The position numbers and the translations under genes were made by a program. From Branchiostoma floridae (taxonomy: Eukaryota > Chordata > Leptocardii > Amphioxiformes > Branchiostomatidae), in assembly GCF_000003815.2 (NCBI RefSeq), contig NC_049992.1, positions 4,910,481-4,974,480 of the forward strand: a stretch of 64,000 nt of DNA. The letters run 5' to 3'. Positions 61,889 through 64,000 of the stretch are shown piece after piece. A model generated the notes under the pieces. The model worked only from the letters and a program-made list of their open reading frames with translations, was not told the DNA's origin and made no database searches. Each line of letters starts with the position of its first letter. Positions within the stretch are counted from its first letter, which is position 1.

Positions 61889-64000
61889 AGTTCGACAACC
61901 TCAGGCCTTCGCCTAATGATGTTAACCCTTTGACTGACGTATCATAAACTTCTCATTTGCATAAACCATATCCATTAATCATTTTGAAGAAATGTATGGA
62001 CATATGCTATATAGAATCAGCGAAAAAAAATTAATGTTTCAATTGTGTAAAGTAATTGATATCTTGAATTCTGAAGATGGCCTAAACTTGTGCAGATATA
62101 TAGAAAAAAATACTATCATTTACCATGTTTGGCAATTAAGGTTAAGTAATCATAGTTGTACTCTCCAACACCGCTCAACTTAACCCTCAAGCACCCGACC
62201 TTTTTTTGTGACTAAAATGACCGAGTGGGGTCCAAACGGAACCCAAAATGTTTTGTTCATGAAATCTTAATTCCAATTCCTATCGGTGATCATTGTACAT
62301 ACAATGCTTCGTCAATGTAAGAGGAATATTTTCAGATGTTAAGGTTTTGCTTATTCCAGCTTATCATCATAATTCATACAAAAGATCAGAAGGACCAGTT
62401 TTGCACTTAACCTATTCTGACCAGAGAGGGGAATTTTTAGGCCCTCAGCAACTTTTATGGCGTATAACTAATGAACGGCTAGAGCTAAAGCTACACAACT
62501 TGGTGATCTATCACAAAATAAAGTTAGCAAAAATTTGTGGTCAATGAAATAAGTTTATTATTTTTTGGGTTGCCATGGCGACGGAATTATGACAGGCATA
62601 TTTTTGCCAAAATTTGCCAATTTCGATTTAAACAAGGTTTTCTTGGTAATCTAGACTTGTTTTCTAACAACAATTAAATTCCAAATGGACCCTACTCGGG
62701 TGTTTGAGTGTTAATAATGAAAACTCATGCCTAATAACATATTACTATTGTGGGTATACGGCATATAGAGAGACTGTGAAATCAAGTGATGTATATATAT
62801 CTTGCCTTCTGTAAAACTCTAGAATTTACATAATGTTGAGTTGTCTTTTTTAGTAGTAGGTTGAGAGATTTTAGTGGTGTGACATTCTAAGATTGGAAAA
62901 GCTGCAGAGAAACTGTTGTATCTGTGTAAAACATTTCTTTCGGTCTCAAATTGAAGACTTTGACGAATGAAATGTATCCACATCAGCTTGATTTTGTGAA
63001 GAAAATATCTGTGCGTACCAATGGGACCGTATACTTGTATACTGTTAAGTATGTACCCTATCCTAACCAAGTATCCCTCCGCTCCGGTGTAGAAGACATC
63101 TCACATGTTAAGTATGGAGATTGATATCGGGCGGTAGTGGGACGCCATCCACTGACGGAGCAAACCTTATCAGCAACGAGAGATACTAAAAGTTGCCCCC
63201 ATCTCCTTCCCTTCACTAACCCATTATCATATTATACCTTGTATACACGTGGCAGGCCTCACCTGCTTCCCCTAAGGCCTTATCTTTCTCACCTGTTGTT
63301 GATAATATTTGTTAATGTTCTACACCTGCGCTTGGGATTACTTGATTAGAATAGAGAGGCATCCCCATCGGTACTTGCCGCCATGGCTAAATCTTACGTA
63401 ATATGTCAAACCCATGTCATACTTAATATTTATGTGTACACTAAGTAGCATTCTATTCCTGTATTTTTCTTTAGTTTTAAACCAGAATAAGTATGTTTAT
63501 ATTATGATGTAAAGTAGCAAGAAACTCAAACTCAGGCAAGCTGTCACTAGACTTACTTTGCATAACAATGCTGACCACCATGACTGTATGTCCATGTAAA
63601 TGCAACGTAGAAACAGACGATGTAACAGTTCTTCGGAAGGCGGAATCTGCCACCGTCACGGTTCAGTGAGGGTTGATGTGTAAAGCTAGTTCACTTTCAT
63701 TCGCGGCGTAACCTATATTCGTTGTTTCAAAAAACATGGTATTTCCGGACATCGACGAACGATGCTTTCAAATTGCAATATTTTCAAAATATTCTATCGA
63801 CTTCATATCCCTGAAACTCCGTTTTTAACAACAACGGATGTAAATTATCCATCGGATAAAGGTGAACTAGTGTTACATCAGAGCGCATCCGGGATGGTGG
63901 TAGATTTCGCCTTCCTGCCATCTACGATTCACTCGTGACGTCATCTCACTTCCGGTTGCCGCAACGTCAGCGCAGCGAATCAGACATCTGGTGAGGGTCG
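61889..64000. other. Region after gene E and start of unit 4
   Basis: Paralogous to the region after gene C, but with a different insertion. From about 63430 it matches 37030-37420, the 5' flank of gene D, including the CRE/ETS-like block near 63935. A further family 1 gene is therefore expected a few kilobases past the window end. No gene lies here. Confidence 0.6.
62184..62710. mobile_element. piggyBac-like MITE with TTAA target duplication
   Basis: The element begins CCCTCAAGCACCCGA and ends TCGGGTGTTTGAGTG, flanked by TTAA (62180-62183, 62711-62714). A CCCT start and TTAA target are the piggyBac hallmarks. 527 bp, no transposase. Confidence 0.75.

Overview
This window looks like animal, most likely cephalochordate (Branchiostoma, amphioxus), genomic DNA. 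It is AT-rich, with long introns, GT-AG splice sites, microsatellites and many small inverted-repeat elements. Its genes encode EGF plus C-type-lectin-domain (CTLD) membrane proteins, a class known to be greatly expanded in amphioxus. The species call is inference. All host genes lie on the + strand, and I built the models by matching exon phases and comparing paralogs.

The window holds a tandem array of two related receptor families in alternating units. Family 1 genes are A (1667-6936) and D (38897-45214). Family 2 genes are B (16716-20226), C (27252-33404) and E (53162-61888). Each encodes a predicted type II membrane protein: an N-terminal cytoplasmic tail rich in Tyr and Pro motifs, one membrane segment, a short stalk, a variable number of calcium-binding-type EGF modules, and a C-terminal CTLD encoded by three exons. 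Unit 1 is A+B. Unit 2 is a family 1 remnant (about 21158) plus C. Unit 3 is D+E. The promoter-side sequence of a fourth unit starts near 63430. The stretches between the genes are themselves paralogous, so empty insertion sites can be read inside the window.

The paralogs differ in ways that suggest fast birth and death. EGF exon number is 4 (A), 3 (D, two of them damaged), 2 plus a dead one (B), 1 (C) and 10 (E, one with a broken donor). D has a QPD sugar-binding triplet where A, B, C and E have EPN. C has five copies of a 63-residue cytoplasmic repeat where B and E have two. B lacks one splice donor. C lacks the splice acceptor of its membrane exon. D carries a GC-rich insertion in exon 1 that removes the ancestral donor but brings a donor-like site in the right phase.

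The rest is mobile and repetitive DNA: a 4.3 kb TTAA-flanked palindrome with a nested foldback element (7128-11445), two 5'-truncated LINE copies (45424-45666 on the minus strand and 46643-47829 on the plus strand), several MITE-like elements with target duplications or empty sites, a 162-bp tandem repeat (about 49195-50045), and a 24-bp minisatellite in the same intron of B, C and E. I saw no tRNA, rRNA or CRISPR array.
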